The notes under the pieces are model-generated. The model was not told the DNA's origin, made no database searches, and saw only the letters and a program-made list of their open reading frames with translations. A DNA stretch of 64,000 bases from Bactrocera neohumeralis. Its lineage: Eukaryota; Arthropoda; Insecta; Diptera; Tephritidae. Made by a program: the position numbers and the translations under genes. The first letter of the stretch is position 1. Each line of letters begins with the position of its first letter. Of this stretch, positions 21,485 to 34,079 are shown piece by piece. Location of the stretch: positions 8,215,401 to 8,279,400 of the forward strand of contig NC_065921.1 in assembly GCF_024586455.1 (NCBI RefSeq), in the 5' to 3' direction.

Positions 21485-23930
21485 GTCCAAAAACCTATCT
21501 GCAACATTTTCAACGACTTGGTAGCCGTGATTCCATTGGAAATTCCAACCAAACACGTCGCTCAACTTTTGGTTTTCCGGTGGTAAGAAACGCCAGTCAA
21601 ACATTTCGAGTCTTGGAAAAACAGCTGTCAAACGCACACCAATTGTCATATGAAGATCAAATTTCAGACGAACATAAAAGAGGTTGTACCAATCTGGGAA
21701 GTATATATTTATAGATTCGGTTTGCGCGCAAAGTTTAAATGAACCAATCAGAGTCACTTTTGGTATACAAGAGTACTGTTTTAACGCGAAGAAAAAAATA
21801 GAGAAATGCACTTAAAAGTTCAGTACTTTCGCTATATCTTTCTGCCTCAATACTAGCAGGGAAAGGACTCTCGTTATCCACTGAAACTTTCCATAACTCT
21901 CGGTAGAAACCGAAGCCAGCAAATCAAGTATCTCTACTTTAAGATCACCTCGATGGGTTCTAATAGAATAATGTTTAGTCTGTAACTGACATATTCATGG
22001 ATTGTCATATAAAGAATTCAACTGGTAGCAAAATTGATGTTGATAGACATTGGTTCCTAGTACTCTCTTCGGATTTTGCGAAAGTAAGAAATTTCCTCTC
22101 AGAAAAGTGTTGGTGAATTTAGTTTGGTTCTTTTGAGAATTTTTTGTTATAGTAAATGGCAAGTCTCTGAGCATATTTCTGTCATTAAAGAGCTATTTAT
22201 AATATCTACTATTTAATAGAATAGAAAAATAAAACACCCACCCTTAAGCTCCATAAGTAAGAGTAAAAATGTTCCCTACATTCTGAAAATTCATACACAC
22301 ACAAATTGACATTCCTGCTGAAACATTGACCTCTGAGCATATGAGAACCTTTCGTCTGCAACACAAAACTCTTATAAAGCATGTGTATATTGAGTTTAGT
22401 ATTCGAAAAGTTGATCTTCCGCAGACTAGTTCTTTACAGTTGATTTGAAAAGCTTGCAGTAAACGATCGGTTTTGATGAGTATATGCACCCAGAATCCAG
22501 ATTGGCGGACGGGACCGAAGAAGTCTCCTGTGAAAAATTCACAATTTAATAAGATGTCGTGAAATTTAGTTAAGTAAATGCTATGTTTTTCCAAGGCACC
22601 TCACTATCTTTTCAGTGGTGAAAGAATTCCACAAACAAGTTCTGCCACTTTTGCAAATACGAGCAGGCTTTACTGTCTGGTGGCTTGCCGACTGCAGTCT
22701 ACCAACTCTGTGGTCGAAAACTTTATGTCGCTCATTAAATGCTTTACTCGTGCAATTTGTCATTTCTTTCTGACTTTATTCTGTTTTTTTTTTTTGCTTT
22801 TGGTTTTTCACAACTGCGTGTTTTCAGCCGCTTTGCAGCAACGAACTTTCCACGTGCTTTCATGTACACGAACACATTAATGTATAACGGTTATGAGTTT
22901 TTAAAAGTTTTAACAAATTTTCGGCTTGTCACCGAAACCAAATTATAGTTTCATGCAGTTGCTCTTCCTTTACTTTTCATTATTTTTTATTGTTGTACAG
23001 ACGCTCGCTTTTAGCTCATTTTGCATTTATTCAAATTAAAAAGGAATAAGTGAATAAAGCAAAACACCGAAATTAAATTAGTTCAAAGGTTTGGGCCAGC
23101 AGCGCCATGACATGCTTGTCTGCTTAGTTTGCTAACTTAGTTTTTGCTTTCATCGACTTTATTTGTCAAACTTTCAAAGTTTAGAAATTGTTTTTGTGTT
23201 TTCGTTGTTGCTTTTATTCCCTTGACATATGTGAAGTTCATGTGCGCTCGTTTAAATGAATTCTTCTTTGGGGAAATAAGTGGCCTGCTCGTAATATTGA
23301 CATAAAAAATTGAAATGGATTTCTAAACAAAAATCCAATGGGTAAAGGTCTGTTGAGAGATTGGCCCGAAAAGCTTTTGACAAAACATTTAAATAAATTA
23401 CTGCGCCAAATTGAAAGTAATTGGCCTTTAAGTCGGTTGACGGGACTACGGAAGTAGCCCATATTTATTTAGTCATGCTAAGGTACCTGTTTTCTAATGC
23501 CTTTAGCTAATGACAAGAAAACATCTAGACTAACGAACCTGTTAAACTACGACAGTAAAAACTGAGGAAAACTGAAAATGACTTCGAATAAATAGATAAT
23601 CTGATCCCATTTAAAACCCTACAGGCTGGAGCTGTAAAGTGTCCCACTAATATTTGGGAATTTCAGAACTATCTGATGTTAGCTTTTAATCAACTTTTGT
23701 AAGTACTCCTTATGGCACGGTCGCCTAATCTGCTCAATAATAGCTTTGCTGACAGCTTTCCAGTTTTCAGTGGACTGAGTGTCGTCAAATTTTCCACCGT
23801 GAAACTAGTGCAGTTTTAAATATTTGCCCTGTACTTAAAAATGTTGTGCTGGAATCTGTACAGGTAGCTTCTAAGGCACCCTTGTCCACTTACTATTTAG
23901 GTTAGGTGGAAATCTTGGTCCCCAAGTCAT
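21485..23930. other. Non-coding stretch, no gene recognised
   Basis: Contains the unrecognised upstream part of a minus-strand open frame (to 21811). Two short similar blocks near 22500-22540 and 23430-23465 share GACGGGACYACGGAAGT-like sequence and may belong to one dispersed repeat. The 22560-23200 part is T-rich and looks unique. Nothing supports a host gene. Confidence 0.4.
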
Positions 23931-23939
23931 CTGTCCACG

Positions 23940-24200
23940 AATGCCTGTCCGGTGTCAGTCTGCCACCGTTGTTGCCATATTGTTAAGCTTTTGACTCTGT
24001 CTTCCCTTCTGGGGTATTCGTATTCTTTACTGTGGATGTTAATGGGCATCATATTGGCTATCATTTCAGCAGCGTCATTTGATATTGTTCAGAAAGCACA
24101 GATACCTCTTAATGCCGACAGCCTGTGTACTGTGCTTATTTGTTTGGATTTGTCTGAGTGGATCCATATTGGATACCTTTGCGAGTAAAAATAGCCGGCT
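23940..24200 (-). mobile_element. R1-like LINE C-terminal fragment
   Basis: The minus strand reads RLSALRGICAF, then TISNDAAEMIANMMPINI, a pattern typical of the post-reverse-transcriptase region of R1-clade LINEs (CxxFRT.S..A..VIAG..PI). The fragment is short and interrupted. A GGTTAGGTGG motif lies just left of it at about 23900. Confidence 0.45.
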
Positions 24201-24332
24201 GGAATGGCTGGAACTTTTTTTGTCTAAAGTGTATGAAAACCTGCTAAATGGAGTCTAAATTGATTCGAATGTTTTTAAGGGAGTATATAATTTGCAAAGA
24301 AGGCATATATTTGAAAATAATTTTTGGGGTGG

Positions 24333-24995
24333 GTTGCCATCTTTTTGAAAAGTTTACTACCATGAAATTAATTACAAAAATTTTATATATATTTCATATT
24401 TATTAAAATGTGAGCATTATATAAAATATAAAAGTTGATAATATATTTGGGAAGTGTTGCCACTTGTGTAAATTTTGTTGCACAATTATAGTAAAAAAGA
24501 AAATAAAATACCACAACATGGGTATCAAATTAAACAGGCTTACGCAAGAGATCTATTGAAATTTTTTAAGGAGTTGCCACCTGTTTAAATTTTACTTGAC
24601 TATTGAAGTAATAAAGAAAATAAAATAATGCAATATGGGTATCAAATTAAACACATATGTGTGTATATGTGTTTAATTTGATATTCAAAGTTGCCACCTA
24701 TTTGTATTGTCTTTAGAGCTAAAGTAATAAAATAATTAAAATAATATATATGGGTAACAAATTAAACAGGTTAACGCAAGATTTCTGTTGGGAATGAGCT
24801 TGAGAAGAGTTGCCACCTGTTTACATTTCACTTTACAATAAAAGTAGTAAAGTAAATAACAAAGTAATGTGGGTCTCACACTAAATAGGCTTAAAAGAGA
24901 TTTATTTTAGATATATTTTTATAAGGGTTGCCATATGTTAAATTTACTTTATAATTAAATTAATGAAGTAAACACTACAATATGATACATTTAAA
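24333..24995. repeat. Tandem array, about 118-bp units, six copies
   Basis: The start motif GTTGCCA occurs at 24333, 24455, 24573, 24690, 24809 and 24927 (spacings 122, 118, 117, 119, 118). Units share GTTGCCACCTGTTTAAATTT, AAGTAATAAAGAAAATAAAA and GGGTATCAAATTAAACAGGC. Outer copies are the most diverged and the last is partial. AT-rich, satellite-like; source unknown. Confidence 0.9.
24640..24683. repeat. Perfect 19-bp inverted repeat (hairpin) within the 118-bp array
   Basis: Left arm TATCAAATTAAACACATAT (24640-24658), 6-base loop GTGTGT, and right arm ATATGTGTTTAATTTGATA (24665-24683). It is found in only one unit of the array. Confidence 0.9.
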
Positions 24996-24999
24996 GTAC

Positions 25000-27040
25000 A
25001 TAAACATATTTACATGAAAATATATATTAAATATTAAAATTACAAGCTCTAGAAACAGTAAGATACAAAGAAGAAGCATGTTGGGCTATAAAATTAAGTA
25101 TGCAAACTCCAAGTGATGGCCATAATTTCAACAGTAGAAATTGGGGAATATTTTAAGTTTTTTGTTCGGCAGCCGGGAACGGAGAAAAGTTCAGTAAAAC
25201 CATTCAGGTTCATATTTGTGGTTGTAGTCATTAACAGTCTTGTAAAGAGGGGTCTGTAGCAAAAAAATAACAAAAACAAATATTAGGCAGCAAGACCGAA
25301 CCTTCCGTTAATAGCAGAAATTATTCTCTAAAATTTTAGCAGCATAGCAATATGATAGAAGCAAATTAATCCACACAAGTACAAGTGTTGACTCAGATTT
25401 CCATAGACACTTTTAAAGACACGCATTAAAATCTCATAAAATATATTACAGATTTGCAGAAAAGTAGCACAACAGCCTGAACGCTAATTTTCAACACTTT
25501 CCTCTGCAAAAGCAATTAAAATGTTGATAATGCGAGTAGAGCACCGCCAAGTTGCAAGTAGAATTAGAAGCCGCAAGGCAAATTTGCCACACACACCTAC
25601 CTCCAGATGCTGAACTCGTGCGCATGTATGTGTGTTTACGAGTAGTACGTGTATGTGTGTGTACGAGTAGTACATGTATGTGTGTGTGCGAGTACATAGC
25701 GTATGCGCTAACGGTATTAAGAGTATAAAACCGTAATCTATTTGGCCTTGATTATCTGCCACGGCTGCTCTTAGATCGTCGTAACACTTTCTCAGCGCAA
25801 GCGCGCTTAGCTTATAATTACTGCCAAGCGTTCTTGGGCGCTAATGATTTGCCGGCAAGCGTGTAATCAACAGATAATTTCACTTATGTGCTTGGCATAG
25901 TTAAGCAAATAAATTTCAAAAGATTGTATGATGCTGATATGTGAAGAAAGGTAAATAAACTAACCGTTAGCGCCTACTTACTACATATATGTTAGCTTTT
26001 ATGTGTGTGTATGTGTTTGTGGGAACATAAATTTGCTGAAAATTATAGAGTTTTTAGTAAAAAGCTACTTTTAGGTACAATTTTGAAACTTTATTGGCTT
26101 CAACAGGTAATCTTAAAGCTTCTTAGTGGTTTCTATACAAAAAGCTTCTCTAAATATAAGTCATTCAGCGGTAGCTTCGAATTCGTCAAGCGATATAAAG
26201 TCTTATAATATCATTAGAAGAAGAATTTCTGGTCCACTGACGACCTTTGCTGCCAACTTAATATTATGAGACCTTTAGAAATCATTTTCTATTCTCTGAT
26301 TTCTATTAGAATTCTCTCTGAGTTCCTTTAGGTAACTCAAACATCTTCACCTTCAACACCTTTACCTGTTCCTAACAACTCTTTGTGCTCGATTCCCAGC
26401 TGTCTTCTATCGTTTCACTTGTTTATACGAAAGTGCTTCGTGCTGTTTCATAATTATTATCCGCTTTTTGCTTTAAACTCCTTCATTGACTATTCTTTAT
26501 ATTCCATTGCTGCAGGAAAAATGTTTCATTTTTATCACTTTACTGTCGAGCATTTCCCCTTTCTGGTCATCAAAGAACTTTCGCCTCCACAACGCTGCTA
26601 TTTTATGCGAGTGTGTCTGTGGCAAGCATTTGCGGATGTGAGGTTGTGTGCGTGTCTGATTTTGGCACAATCTCCATATAATGTCTGCTAAGCATCTTGT
26701 TGTGTTGCTTATTTAATGTCATTCTCTTTGGTGTCTCCTTTCTGCTCTTCTAGGTAGCTTAGTAGTAGGTGAAACTGACGCAAAGCAATGAAGGCGAGAT
26801 TAAAGTATATCGATGGGGGGATTTCTTTGACGCAAATGGAAAATACTGCTTTGTGGAAGGCTTAGGGAGACAGTACTTGGAATTATGATTTGAGTTGTGG
26901 AATATTCAAATACGTTTTTCTTATTTAAGAAGAAGAAGTATATAGAAGGAAAATTGAAAGTACTTTCCTTTTTTCAATTGATGCCGATACCGAAAATTTT
27001 GGGTATATGGCGCGAGTTGATTTTTCAATTTAACTCTGTA
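25000..27040. other. Non-coding stretch
   Basis: No host gene or clear transposon. Contains a short 25-bp tandem repeat at 25626-25700. The open frames at 25484-25762 are products of that repeat (His-Thr runs). The small frame at 26383-26691 has no recognisable motif. Confidence 0.4.
25626..25700. repeat. 25-bp tandem repeat, three copies
   Basis: Units of GTATGTGTGTNTACGAGTAG followed by TACRT start at 25626, 25651 and 25676. The last unit is diverged at its end. Confidence 0.88.
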
Positions 27041-27049
27041 ATATATAAT

Positions 27050-27345
27050 GGAGGATGAAGTCATGCATAGAAGTTCACGCAAGTGAGGAATGTTCTCTGA
27101 TTGCCATTCACTGGAAAGTAGACAGAAGCCATTCTTTTACATAAGGCTCAAGTAGCTCACGACTTCCGGTCTTAGACAAAGTATACTCTGGGTAGCCAAA
27201 TAACGTCTTTTTGAAGCCGAACTAAAATGAGAAGGCAACCATCCCTCCACACGGTTGTGCGCTGGGTTTGGGACGCGCCACGTAAAAAACGTTCCCAATG
27301 AAAAGTAAACAACAGCCTCGGAAAAAATGTATCTTTTCGAGAAGC
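27050..27345 (+). mobile_element. Probable 5' region of a LINE
   Basis: The stretch with ACTCTGGGTAGCCAAATAAC, CATCCCTCCACACGGTTGTG and GCGCTGGGTTTGGGACGCGC resembles a leader sequence I associate with the same abundant tephritid LINE family found elsewhere here. No coding motif supports it, so the call rests on recognition of the repeat only. Confidence 0.35.
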
Positions 27346-27429
27346 CTTTTTTAGGACAGAAATCAAAATTTCAAGTAATCTGGACTGAACGAGTCTCTAA
27401 GGATAATAAAGTGAACGTTTATGACATAA

Positions 27430-28330
27430 AACATACACAATTGCATTATTAAAAGTATTGTCCATCTGAGGCTATCATATTTTCCCCTATTACTGGCAAG
27501 TTGTGGATTCCATGCCAAAAGAACTGCACCGATTAGGCGGCCAAGAAAGAATCAAGTCATTTTTTATACATTCTTCTAAAGTGAACCTTATTCCAATGAG
27601 GAATCAACCAACTGGAATAAATTGTGGTCAGAAGAGAAAAGGTCAGAGCAATAAGGCGACTAAGGCAAAACTATCCAGAATGACATCAACTTTACGAATA
27701 GTTTTGAATTGGTCTTGCAACATGAGGCCGAACGTTGCCATGATAGCAAATTTTGGTAATCACCTTACCGTCATGGTTCGGTTTTGCCGTTGACTTGGCT
27801 GTTGGGCCAGGTTACACATATGATTTTTTGTCTTTAGTGTTATCGTTATGGATTCATTTTTCATCACCAGTCAAAATTTTATGCAAAAACGACTACGTTT
27901 TGTAGAATTCCAGCAGTATTTTTGACATGAAAAATATGTTTGAAGGTATTTTGACATAAACTTGTATGGCACCTAATTTCCTTGTTTTTGAATCGTCTAT
28001 TTTTAAGCGTATTGAAATGGTTTCTTGATTCACTCCCAAACAAGCGCTTATTTTGTTAGGTTTTTCCTTAATCGAGTAATGGCTTTGTCGGTCCAGGACA
28101 TCTTTCGCTTTTGAAGCCAAAACAATCACTTTTAAATCGTACAAACCACTTTTGGCATGATCGCTCAGCTGTAGCATATTCACCATAGACTTCCACCAAA
28201 ATATGATGACTTTGGGCCGATGGTTTTTTCGTAATGAAGCAGAACTTCCCGCAAACACACTTTTTTTAGACTCATGGTTTGACATATTTGAGTAAAAATC
28301 GACACAGAAACCCATTTTCAATTTTGGTTT
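27430..28330 (-). mobile_element. mariner (mauritiana-like) relic, nearly full length
   Basis: Minus-strand fragments run through the whole transposase: VEVYGEYATAERSCQKWFVRFKS, KPNKISACLGVNQETISIRL, FFMSKILLEFYKT, SFLHKILTGDEKWIHNDN (first Asp), TKDKKSYV, a GNVRPHVARPIQNY stretch (second Asp position altered), SSDHNLFQLVDSSLE (third Asp region) and LDSFLAA...FFWHGIHNLP near the C-terminus. Several frameshifts and stops. A continuous minus-strand frame, 27893-28321, covers the N-terminal half but mixes two frames of the original protein. No terminal repeats identified. Confidence 0.8.
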
Positions 28331-28429
28331 TCGCTCAAAAGCCGCAAAAAATAATCTCCAAAGAATTTATTCCTTCAAAAATTGAACTCGTGAAATCAAA
28401 AGTTGAAAGCTATGTAAATGTGCCTGCGG

Positions 28430-28780
28430 CTAGTTGGTTGGTTAGTTTCGGTTAGTTCCAACTTAGATTATGGATCTACATATAGTGCAAACCTTGAAAA
28501 AAAATTCTTCAAATTTCCTTAAAATTTTCTATCGGTTATTTGACTAGTTAGTTTCGGTTAGTTATGGACCCACATATAGCATAGATCTTGAAGACAAATT
28601 ACACAAATTTTTTATAAAAATATTTTTTTGTTTTCTAAAGGTATTCTTGGTTAGTTGGTTATTTAGTTTCGGTTAGTACTAATTTAGATTATGAACCCAT
28701 ATACTGAAAAAACCTGAAAAACCCTGAAAAACCCTGAAAAATATATTACACAATTTTTTCTCTAAATAAATTTGAACCTC
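28430..28780. repeat. Tandem array, about 106-115-bp units, three copies
   Basis: TTAGTTTCGGTTAGT starts at 28442, 28548 and 28663. Units share GGTTAGTTTCGGTTAGT, ACTTAGATTATGGAYCYACA and ATTACACAAATTTTTT-like sequence. A short run of CCTGAAAAA repeats (28712-28740) lies in the last unit. It flanks the mariner relic on its 5' side, but no shared sequence with it was seen. Confidence 0.85.
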
Positions 28781-28789
28781 CTCTGTTCC

Positions 28790-31245
28790 CTCACTATGTG
28801 CTTCCCTCTAGCGCTCTCACTCTCTCCCCTTTCCTCTAATTATCACATTGACTACTTATTGAAGTAGACTGTATGTAGCTCTCTTAATTAACTTATTCAA
28901 TGGTAACTGAAATACTAAATACTCAAAAAAAAAAATGGTAAATTAGCATGCTAAAGGCAGAAAGGTCACGCATACTTAAATTTTTTTCCAAAGTTCCTGA
29001 TATTATTTTGCCTTTCACCATGCTTAAACTCAGAAAATACATATTTACATATATCTTTTTTTTACATGCCAAACTAATTAAAAGCCCTTGCATAAGGCAA
29101 AGCAAAGCAGCAAAAGTCAAAGGCAGCGAAATGAGCAAACAAGCAAAAGAGCAAAGCATGCAGTTATGAGTCTTTCATTAAGTTCAAGTACTTGCATAAC
29201 GGTATCTGTACACATTTTTTGCCAACTTTTAGAAAACGCGTAAAAATTTTAAATAGATTTTTGCTTTTGGTGAAGCACACGAACTTTAACTATTAGATTA
29301 AATAACTTTGCGTAGTCTGTAGCTGTAGAGTCATTATCCTTGCGCCCTGAAGTTTTGCTGTGAGAGACTGTCTTCACATTGTCATACGAGCACTTTGCGT
29401 GTTATTAGAGTGGTGAATGAGAGCTCAAGGGGGCAAAATTGAAAGACAGTACAAGGCGGAGAAATGCATGTGAGTGTATTTGTTGTATGGCTATGAGACT
29501 ATGTATATGGGAAGACCCAGTAGGAAAAAATTAATGTAATGATAAAATGAAGAATTTTCGAAGGATTTGGAAAAGTTTAAGAAAGTAGCCTAAAAAAATG
29601 GAGGTTATTATTAAATTTATAGAGAATTTTTTTTTGAAAATATAAATAATATATATTAGATTGCGAAACATAGCGACTTACTGCCTAAATATTTAGTTGT
29701 TAAATTTTTGAGTGAATGAAGTATATAGAGCAACAATAAGTCAGCAGCTGCCGAGTTAATTATATCTGAGAAAAATTATTACAATATCTCAATTTCCTAC
29801 AGGTCATCTATGCGTGTAAAAATTTAATTGCGATCACGGATATGTGCTTAACTTGTTGAAATTGTTTACTCTGTTTATTTTCTGCTGGCAACGTTCCTGA
29901 GGTCATTATAGAAACAATTTTATAAGAAGCTTATATGCCCAGCAGGCAATATAACTTATATTAAATGACAATATGATATAGTATTCGAGAAATGATAAAA
30001 ATAACACCAATATTAATTGGAAAAACAAACATTTTGTGTGAAAAAATAGTTTAAAAAGTGGATGGAGGACGATTTAGTTTAAAGAGAGTAATGTTTTTTT
30101 ATTAACTAAGTTGTTAAGGAAATTCTAATTCCGATGCATTACAAGGAGATCAATTTGACCATAATTAAAAAATTCGTTACAAGAAGTGGACTCCGACCAC
30201 AACTCTGAATAAATTACACTTTAACGAAAACGTTCAACGAACACTTAACCCAGACTAACTGAATTCCTAATAAGTTTCAGAGTTAAATTTAACGTTAAGG
30301 ATTAAGTTCCAACTATCGTGCTGGGGGCTAAACACTCATAGTAATGCTATCTTCTAAACTCTCATTAACGCTTTTACTACCACCGACTATTTCCAGTTTG
30401 GTAGCCTCAAACACAGCCATACATTCACATCCATGTCCATTTATTACAGTGTGTGGATGATATGTTCTTGCCACATCATGAAAATAAATACTCGTACTTA
30501 TTCGTAGAACATCGCGTGTCGTTTCCTACTTTGTCTCCTGTCTAGACAAAGTAATTTTTATATTGCATACCGCATACAGTGATAATAGTGAAATAAATAT
30601 ACAGCAATTAAGAGTCGGACGCGAAAAGTTTGCTGGCATTTCGAAAGTTTGTATGTTTAGTATTAAGCGTATTTACTGGTTTGATGGAAGAATATATATG
30701 AACAACCTGACAAGTGTATATAAACAAGTGCCACTTCAATTTAACGAAATTTAGTAGGGACAATGGGTTCGAAAGCGCCTTAAAAATGTTATATATTCGC
30801 CTTTATTTTCAAAGTGAATACAGTTTCTTTCTACTGTTTACCTTTGCTACAATTGCCAAGCCTATGAAAAGTACTTGAAAACTTGCTGGAGCATCGAAAT
30901 CAGCCAGGGCCAGATATGACCGATTATACAAAATTTTACTGTTGACCTAAATTTGAGCAAATACTTGTGTCTATTCATACGATATTTATAAATAACTTAC
31001 AGGAGAAATATTAAAAAAGTTTATATGTAGAATGTTTTGCTTTAGTAATATGGTATGTATTTTGGGTTGTAAAAGTGTTATGAGAATACACTTTATTGTG
31101 GACACCAGCAAGAAGTAACTATACTACGAGTATATTTAATAGTTTATATTTGCTAAAGCTGAAAACGCAAATCATATTGACAGTTAGGAAGGTTTTAGTA
31201 TGTGTATGTCTCTGAAATTGCAAAGGAATCATTACTACATATGTA
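28790..31245. other. Non-coding stretch
   Basis: AT-rich and without recognised coding or transposon sequence. Small open frames near 28923-29169 on both strands and at 30563-30754 have no known motif. Confidence 0.4.
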
Positions 31246-31249
31246 TGAG

Positions 31250-31560
31250 CTAACCTCCTAAAGAGAAACCCGTATTGCAGTTCTCTAGTGTGAACTATAG
31301 GATCGACTGAAGGAAGCAATCGTTCAAAAGCTGCTAGTTTAAAGTCCTGACATGGCTCCAAGCGATTGCTACATGTCCTTATGATTACTACTATAAATAT
31401 TACTGGTGAAAATTTCAGCTCAAAAGAAGCTTGTGAAAATCGGCAGTTACTATTTTTTAACACTAGCGTCAGGGGTTCCAAAGATAGTATTATTATGAAA
31501 TTACCTTCAAAATTGCAACAAGTTATCAAAGAACTTTTCTCACACTTGTAAGACAACACG
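31250..31560 (+). mobile_element. mariner (mauritiana-like) C-terminal relic
   Basis: Reads SPDMAPSDCYMSL at about 31345 (third catalytic Asp in the SPDxAPSDY motif), then TGENFSSKEACEN, LLFFNTS and DSIIMKLPSKLQQVIKELFSHL. These match the C-terminus of a mauritiana-type mariner, with frame changes. The N-terminal and central parts are not seen. Confidence 0.6.
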
Positions 31561-31569
31561 AAAATATTT

Positions 31570-34070
31570 CGGACATACGCTATGACACCCTGGAAGAGGT
31601 ATCGATAATGAGGCCGCAGAACCTATCGAAATTCGCGTCAGGCCGTGGTAACATGAAGAACGACTACTTTTCATGAGCTGCGTAACGGCACTCCATCTGG
31701 CATCACTAAGGATTAAAAATAGTTCATAAGTGGCTCATGAGCCTACCAGAATAACCCATCTAACCCACACGAAATCCCTGCAATTTTGACCTAAATCGGA
31801 TCATTGTTACTATGCTAAACAAAATTTCAATTTAATGCAGAGATATTGTATTTCGTTTTACTGGACTTAAACAATATAATATATCGCTTACACTGCTACT
31901 AGATGTCTGGTTAAGCATTAAGCTTCTTCTGTAATATTGTCTGACAATTGTAGTGGCCTACTAGTCGTATCCTCGGTCTGATTTTCTACAAAGCTTCCTT
32001 ATAGTGAAAATCTCTATTGTTAGATAGGGAATAACTGTTATTTTGAAACAAAGTTTAAATGTGGGAATAGGAGTCAAATCAAATCCGAGTCCTACATGCT
32101 GATAAAACGAACCTCTAATCACAAAAACCGCGAACAAATTTTATTACTTTTTGTTATGGGTTATAAGTATATACTTAGAATTACAAAATACATTATTTAT
32201 TTTATTTTACATTAAATTTAAAAGTTTTCTCAGAAAAAAATCGTTTTTTTCGGCTTTCTAACTATATACAGCCCTTTAAATATGTTTTGGTATATTTTTT
32301 ATAATTTTTCTCCTTAACTAAAAATATATAGCAACTAGTCTGTCTTCCAGCAATTTAAGAAACAAACACCAACGCATATCTCGCAAGTGCGTGTAAACAA
32401 GTGTAAATGTCTGCGGCTTCGCGCTTCTTCAACAAAATCACCCACATCCCTTTTGAAAGGAGCCGCAACATCGACTTGAAATGTTAAGCTTTCGCCTTTG
32501 ATTCTTAATTTCATTTGTTATCTTTTGATTTGTTTACCGCTAAATTTAATTAAAAATTCATTGCACTCAACTCAACGGTGCCACAGCGCCAGGCATCAAA
32601 CGCCAACACGCAACCGAGCTGGTTGTGCTCAAGTTTAGGAGTCTTCAAGTGTAGGAGTGCGAGAGCGTATCTACCTATTACACTTATAAATCTATACATT
32701 GCCTTACAAACACACATACATTTGAAAGAGAGTGAGAACACAGTGTGGTGAGAGTGAGAGGGGAATAGGAGAGCCTACTGCTGCTTTCGCGCTGCTCGCA
32801 GACACCACTTTGCCCTCCCGTTGTTGTCGCTGTCACCTGTTTCTCAACTGCCACGCCACGTGGACGCCCACTCAGCGCCACTACCGTGCGCCCACACACT
32901 CACACAGATTCCTTGCTAAGCCGCAGCAAGTGCTCGCAAGATAAATGAACTCCAGCGCACGGATTTAGTGGCAGCGCTGGCGATGAAGGCGCGCAAACCA
33001 AGCGCAAATATACGCCTACGCATGCAAAAGCACATACTCATACACACACACAGAGGCATGCATAGCAGCAGCGGTTTGTGTGCACAATTGCAACAAATTA
33101 AAACCATCCTTTAGGCTTACAAAGTGCGCAGAGCGAGTCAGCGCCAAAGCAAAGTAAAGTAAGCAACTAACGAGCGATTTGATTATGCAAGTACAAGGAC
33201 CACAGCATACTTGTACGCCAGTAGGCACATGCATGTACGTGCGTCTATGTGTGTGTGTATGTGTTGGTGCTTGAGTGGTGCACCTGAGGGAAAATAGTTA
33301 GTGTTGTGCGGCGGCGACGACAGCAGCAACTCTTGCAACTGTCGCATGCCAGTAGAAGTTGTGAGCGTGTGTGTGCAACTCATCTTTTTTGTTGTTTTTT
33401 GTTTCTTTTTATGCATTTTTGCATGCCGCTCGAGGCGAAGTTTTGCATTTTGGAGCTGTCTCCATGGCATACAACTTCCTTTCACGCCGCTGCACTTTGA
33501 AGTTGTCGTTTGTACTGCGCGGCGACGGAGTTGCGTATACGCCGTGTCGCATGCAAACATGTCGCAGTTTAGTGCATTAATAGCGGCATGTTTGCACACT
33601 TCTAGGCCGGCAAATAAAATGTAATTAAAGCTTAAACCTAAAACCAACAAATACCCGCAAATTTACATACCGTTATGCGCATATTAATATAAAGTAAGCA
33701 ACTAATTTTGCCTGCGCACTTTTCGGAGTTAACTGCCTAGTGAAAAGCCGAACTTACTGTCGCTGAAGTGGCGACGAGTAGCTGAGGAGCAGCTGAAGAG
33801 TTGAAGTGGCAAGTGCCAATTAGAAACGGATGAGCTTAGAGCGCGTAAGTAATCTTGTTGTATATGAGTTTAATGTGTGTGTGAGGAAGTGTGACTAATC
33901 CAATGGTTGTGTGTTCGCTAAAAATTAATTCGTAAATAGTATGCGAGGTTATGGAAGACTAATTGTATACGATTTGGAAATGTGGCTTCTCTTTATAGAA
34001 AAAAGACATCTTTAATAACTTTTTATTGCCAAAATAAATTTTTGTTATCATACATTTTATAGGTTTAGCA
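31570..34070. other. Non-coding stretch with a GC-richer unique-looking block
   Basis: From about 32360 to 33640 the sequence is richer in GC and CA/GT runs, with GAGA-like clusters (GAAAGAGAGTGAGA near 32724, GAGAGTGAGAGGGG near 32751). A 155-codon minus-strand frame (33183-33650) and overlapping plus-strand frames (33301-33624) are Cys/His/Thr-rich, with no domain or homologue I recognise. It may hold a regulatory element or an untranslated exon of stan, but nothing decides this. Confidence 0.4.
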
Positions 34071-34079
34071 ACAGGTTTC

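Noticed and set aside
21481..21811. Upstream part of a 146-codon minus-strand frame (FDWRFLPPENQKLSDVFGWN region)
   Set aside because: It reads smoothly but I recognise no family. It joins mariner sequence at its C-terminal end, so it may be part of the element or chance; not called as a gene.
25484..25762. 92-codon frame with His-Thr repeats
   Set aside because: Encoded by the 25-bp GT-rich tandem repeat; simple-sequence artefact.
27503..27793. 96-codon plus-strand frame
   Set aside because: Lies antisense to the mauritiana-like mariner relic and has no independent motif.
33183..33650. 155-codon minus-strand frame
   Set aside because: Low-complexity Thr/His/Lys/Cys composition from CA-rich DNA, no domain, overlapping frames on the other strand; cannot be supported as a gene.
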